Below, piece after piece: positions 59,196 to 61,990 of a stretch of DNA of 61,990 bases. The DNA lies in assembly GCA_035698665.1 (NCBI GenBank), contig DASSBN010000060.1, positions 1 to 61,990 of the forward strand. Reading direction: 5' to 3'. Numbering within the stretch: position 1 is the first letter of the stretch; each line of letters opens with the position of its first letter. This DNA is from DATEOR01 sp035698665. GTDB lineage: Bacteria > Actinomycetota > Thermoleophilia > Gaiellales > Gaiellaceae. Below the pieces are notes generated by a model. It ran no database searches. It was not told the DNA's origin and saw only the letters and a list, made by a program, of their open reading frames with translations. Both the position numbers and the translations under genes were made by a program.

Positions 59196-59991
59196 CGCCG
59201 ACTTCATGCAGATCGCCTTCGCGACCGGGGCGGTCGTCGGAGTGCTCGCCCCTGCGGTCGGCTTCTTCCTCGTGCAGCGGCAGATGAGCCTGATCGGAGA
59301 CGGGATCGGCCACGCGGCCTTCGCGGGCGTCGCGGCCGGCTATCTCCTCGACGTCTCACCTGTCGGAGCGGCCCTGGTCGCGGCCACGCTCGCTGCGGTC
59401 GGCGTCGAGTGGCTGCGTAGCCGGCACCGCGCCGCCGGCGACCAGGCGCTCGCGCTCATCTTCTACACGGGGATCGCCGCGGGAGTCGTCCTCGTCTCGG
59501 CCGCGGGCGCCCTGAACGCGAACCTCTTCTCCTTTCTCTTCGGCTCGATCCTGACCGTCACCTGGTCGGACTTCACGCTGGTCGCGATTCTCGGCGCGGT
59601 CGGGCTCGGGATCATCGCGCTCCTCTACCGCGGCCTCGTCGCCGTCGCGCTCGACGAGGAAGGAGCGCGGGTGAGCGGCCTCCCCGTCGGGCTCCTGAAC
59701 GTCGTGCTCGCCGCGCTTGCCGGCGTCACCGTGGCGGTCTCGATGCGGATCGTCGGCATCCTCCTCATCGCCGCGCTCATGGTTCTCCCCGTGATCGCCG
59801 CCGGCAGGGTCGGCACGAGCATCCGCTCCACGATCCTCCTCTCGATGGGAATCGGGCTACTCTCCGTGACCGCGGGCCTGACGATCTCCTACTACGGGAA
59901 CCTCGCGCCGGGAGGCGCCATCGTGCTTCTGGCGGCGGCGTTCGCGCTCGCCGCCGTCGGCGGGGCACCCCTCCTCAACCGCACGCGCTAG
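59182..59991 (+). CDS. znuB: Zinc ABC transporter permease
   Basis: The 269-residue ABC-3 family permease has eight or nine helices and the segments SLIGDGIGHAAFAGVAAGYLL and RIVGILLIAALMVLPVIAAG. The ATG overlaps znuC by 14 bases. Manganese or iron transport cannot be excluded by sequence alone; the Zur-type context supports zinc. Confidence 0.94.
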   Translation: MFILDADFMQIAFATGAVVGVLAPAVGFFLVQRQMSLIGDGIGHAAFAGVAAGYLLDVSPVGAALVAATLAAVGVEWLRSRHRAAGDQALALIFYTGIAAGVVLVSAAGALNANLFSFLFGSILTVTWSDFTLVAILGAVGLGIIALLYRGLVAVALDEEGARVSGLPVGLLNVVLAALAGVTVAVSMRIVGILLIAALMVLPVIAAGRVGTSIRSTILLSMGIGLLSVTAGLTISYYGNLAPGGAIVLLAAAFALAAVGGAPLLNRTR

Positions 59992-60024
59992 TCACATAAA
60001 GACCAATTTCCTACGTTCCCTGCC

Positions 60025-60030
60025 TATTCT
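60025..60030 (+). promoter_or_regulatory. -10 element of the M23-like gene (leaderless layout)
   Basis: TATTCT ends seven bases before the GTG at 60038. Confidence 0.5.
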
Positions 60031-60037
60031 TGAAGTC

Positions 60038-61000
60038 GTGAAACGGTTCAGCGTCCTTGCTGGGCTGGGCCTTGTGCTGCTCGCCCTCTGCGCGCCCTCC
60101 AGGGCGGACGCCGACGCGCTTCCGATCGTCTTGCAGATCGAAGCGCCGGACGGAATGCGGGTTCAGGTGTCCGGGGAAGGAGCCCTCAGCTACCCGCGCA
60201 ATGGGCGTCTCGCCGGCGCGCAGTCCGTGACCGTGGAGGGCGACCGCCTCGTCTTCACCGGCCTGTCGCTCCTCGGCGGGCGCGTGACCGCGGACCAGCT
60301 GGCCGTCCCTCTGAATGGGTTCGGCGACGCCTGGATCAACGGCCTCCGGGTCGAGGGCCGCAAGCCGCAGGGGTTGCCGAACCAGGTGATCCCGCTCAGA
60401 GACGGCGGCTACGTCGTCTCGCTGCAAGAGTCGCTGGACGGGCAGCCGCGGCGCCTGGCCGGGCTCTTCGTCCACCTCGGCGCGAAGACGGGTCGGCTTC
60501 CGGCCGGGACCGAGATCCTCGTCGGCGTTCCCGGCAGCGTCGATGCTCCCGCGAACTACACGTACCCCCTGGCCGAGCAGGGGCAGATCATCGGCTGCCC
60601 GTTCGTTCCCGGCTCGACGCACAGCGCATTCGTCGCCCCGGACAACCTCGCCTCCGACAACGCCGTGGACATCGGCATTCCGATCGGGACTCCGGTCTAC
60701 GCGGTCACCGACGGCGTCATCGGGCCGCAGATCGGGCCGCAGTCGACGAGCGACCCGCACATGGCCGGTCTCCGGCTCCACCTGAACGCGGCAGGCGTCC
60801 ACTTCTACTACGCGCACCTGTCGCGGATCGACGTCGTCGCCGGCCAGTACGTTCAGGCAGGACAGCAGCTCGGGCTGTCGGGCTCCGCGATGGGAGTCGC
60901 GCACCTGCACTTCGCGCAGGACGTCGGCAACCCGGCCGAGACCGTCGGCGCTCTGGGCGCCTGCCCGTTCTACCAGTCGTACTCGGAGCCCTGGGGCTAG
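60038..61000 (+). CDS. Secreted M23 (LytM) fold protein with an altered first zinc ligand
   Basis: The 320-residue product starts with a signal peptide (MKRFSVLAGLGLVLLALCAP). A beta-rich N-terminal domain precedes a C-terminal M23 domain: SDNAVDIGIPIGTPVYAVTDGVIG, FYYAHLSRID and the HxH motif GVAHLHFAQ. Peptidoglycan peptidases have HxxxD in the first block; here Asn replaces that His (NAVD) while the Asp and HxH remain. It may be a non-catalytic wall-binding or activator protein, as several LytM proteins are. Confidence 0.85.
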   Translation: MKRFSVLAGLGLVLLALCAPSRADADALPIVLQIEAPDGMRVQVSGEGALSYPRNGRLAGAQSVTVEGDRLVFTGLSLLGGRVTADQLAVPLNGFGDAWINGLRVEGRKPQGLPNQVIPLRDGGYVVSLQESLDGQPRRLAGLFVHLGAKTGRLPAGTEILVGVPGSVDAPANYTYPLAEQGQIIGCPFVPGSTHSAFVAPDNLASDNAVDIGIPIGTPVYAVTDGVIGPQIGPQSTSDPHMAGLRLHLNAAGVHFYYAHLSRIDVVAGQYVQAGQQLGLSGSAMGVAHLHFAQDVGNPAETVGALGACPFYQSYSEPWG

Positions 61001-61026
61001 TTTCCCGCTCGCGGACAGCGCTTGAC

Positions 61027-61032
61027 TACGAT
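61027..61032 (+). promoter_or_regulatory. -10 element of the HTH-cyclase gene (leaderless layout)
   Basis: TACGAT ends six bases before the GTG at 61039. Confidence 0.45.
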
Positions 61033-61038
61033 TTCGGC

Positions 61039-61990
61039 GTGCCCGACCTGAGCACTTCCGAAGTCGCCGTCGCGGCCGGCACGTCGGAGGAGACGGTTGA
61101 GAAGCTTGCCGAGCTCGGCGTGGTCTCTCCGCAAGACGGCGGCGCGTTTCGTCCGAGCGACGTGCGCCGAGCGCGTCTCGTCCTCGCGCTCCAGACCTCC
61201 GGAGTGCCCTTCGAGGCGGTCGGCCAGGCGATTCGCGAAGGCCGCATCTCCTTCGACTTCATCGAAGAGCTTGCGCCCAATCCGATCCCGCTCCTTCCCG
61301 AGACCCAGGCGGAGCTCGTCGCGCGCCTCGGCCTTTCGGACGAGCTCGCCCGCAGCCTCGGCACGATCCTCGGCACCTGCTCTTTGCCGCCGGATCAGCA
61401 GGTCCGCTCCGATCACGCCGAGCTCTTCGAGCTCGTCGGCGCGGCGAGAGCCGCGGGCGCCCCGGACGATCTGATCGTGCGGGTCGTGAGGGCGACCTCC
61501 GAGGCGCTCCGCCACATCATCGATGCGCAGCGCGACTTCGTCGACGTGACGCTCCTCGAGCCGGCGACGGCAGCCGGCGCGACCCCGTCCCAGATGCTCT
61601 CCTCCACAGCACCGGCCAGGCGCCGCTACCGCGAGCTCGGGCGGAGGTCGGTCGAGCTCCTCTTCGACCGCTTCGTCGACGAGTCCACGTTCCAGCACGT
61701 CGTCGAGCTGCTGGAGACGGAGCTCGGCGAGGTCCGCGTCGCCGGGGGAACCGAGCCGGCGATCGCGTTCATCGACCTGAGCGGTTACACGCGCCTAGCG
61801 GAGGAGGCAGGCGACGACGAGGCTGCTGCCCAGGCCGCACGCTTCATCGCGGCTGTCGAGGCGGCCGCGAGCGAGACGGGAGGCCGGCTCGTAAAGGTGC
61901 TCGGCGACGGGGTGATGATGCACTTCGGCGATTCGGACTCGGCGATTCGCGCTGCGATCGGCGTGCTCGGCCGCGTCCAGGCCAAGGGCC
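61039..61990 (+). CDS. MerR-like HTH plus class III nucleotide cyclase (partial, runs off the window)
   Basis: An open frame from GTG 61039 to the window end encodes at least 317 residues. The N-terminus (STSEVAVAAGTSEETVEKLA, then FRPSDVRRARLVLALQTSGV) looks like a MerR-type winged helix. A helical linker follows, and from about residue 240 a class III cyclase domain begins with the metal motifs FIDLSGYTRLA and VKVLGDGVMMHFG. Both metal aspartates are present. The 3' end is missing. Similar HTH-cyclases occur in Actinobacteria. Confidence 0.85.
   Translation, partial: MPDLSTSEVAVAAGTSEETVEKLAELGVVSPQDGGAFRPSDVRRARLVLALQTSGVPFEAVGQAIREGRISFDFIEELAPNPIPLLPETQAELVARLGLSDELARSLGTILGTCSLPPDQQVRSDHAELFELVGAARAAGAPDDLIVRVVRATSEALRHIIDAQRDFVDVTLLEPATAAGATPSQMLSSTAPARRRYRELGRRSVELLFDRFVDESTFQHVVELLETELGEVRVAGGTEPAIAFIDLSGYTRLAEEAGDDEAAAQAARFIAAVEAAASETGGRLVKVLGDGVMMHFGDSDSAIRAAIGVLGRVQAKG

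Overview
The window is a gene-dense, very GC-rich chromosomal segment with overlapping genes, frequent GTG/TTG starts and no intergenic gap above about 300 bases. An actinobacterial mIHF-gmk-rpoZ-coaBC block sits behind a UMP operon. Leaderless promoters, a GAAC-N4-GTTC SOS box and a PyrR loop that abuts a Shine-Dalgarno site fit the same phylum. I infer an actinobacterium, possibly of the Thermoleophilia/Gaiella type, but no rRNA is present to prove it.

Layout. 1-11 kb, minus strand: pyrR-pyrB-pyrC-carA-carB-pyrK-pyrD, then mihF-gmk-rpoZ-coaBC from its own promoter; pyrF and pyrE are absent. 11-15 kb: a methyltransferase, a small DUF2007-like gene, RNase Z, a membrane HD-GYP protein and a tiny LysM membrane protein under an apparent LexA box. 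14.7-19.5 kb: a dipeptide epimerase, a DUF1611 (DgcN-like) protein, two M29 aminopeptidases and a phosphoesterase, then tRNA-Arg(CCG). 19.6-31.4 kb: a secreted protein, a large cyclase/ATPase/TPR regulator, corA-HIT-manB, a secreted M14 carboxypeptidase, and a thioesterase/GAF/DUF4396 trio. 31.4-39 kb: HD-GYP and GGDEF neighbours (c-di-GMP), RelA/SpoT with a coiled-coil partner, and RecJ. 39-50.5 kb: VOC protein, ruvCAB, a GNAT enzyme, yebC, PLP synthase pdxS/pdxT split by an FAD oxidoreductase, a homocysteine methyltransferase-MTHFR fusion, a class II amidotransferase and a HerA-like ATPase. 50.5-57 kb: MFS exporter, Dcu transporter, PepD dipeptidase, DoxX, an intact tRNA(CAU) beside a broken copy, and a YjbQ protein. 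57-62 kb: a zur/znuABC zinc-uptake locus with a Zur-like box inside the first codons of znuA, a degenerate M23 protein, and a HTH-cyclase gene cut by the window end.

Cross-cutting signals. About twenty genes start 6-8 nt downstream of a TANNNT hexamer without a Shine-Dalgarno site, which is the layout of leaderless transcripts. At two divergent loci one 7-bp TANNNTA serves as the -10 on both strands. Three gene starts fit only CTG codons at gene junctions. Three convergent gene pairs share a single CTAG as both stop codons. Short nested palindromes sit inside carB, pyrK and manB. No transposase, CRISPR array, prophage or replication origin was seen.
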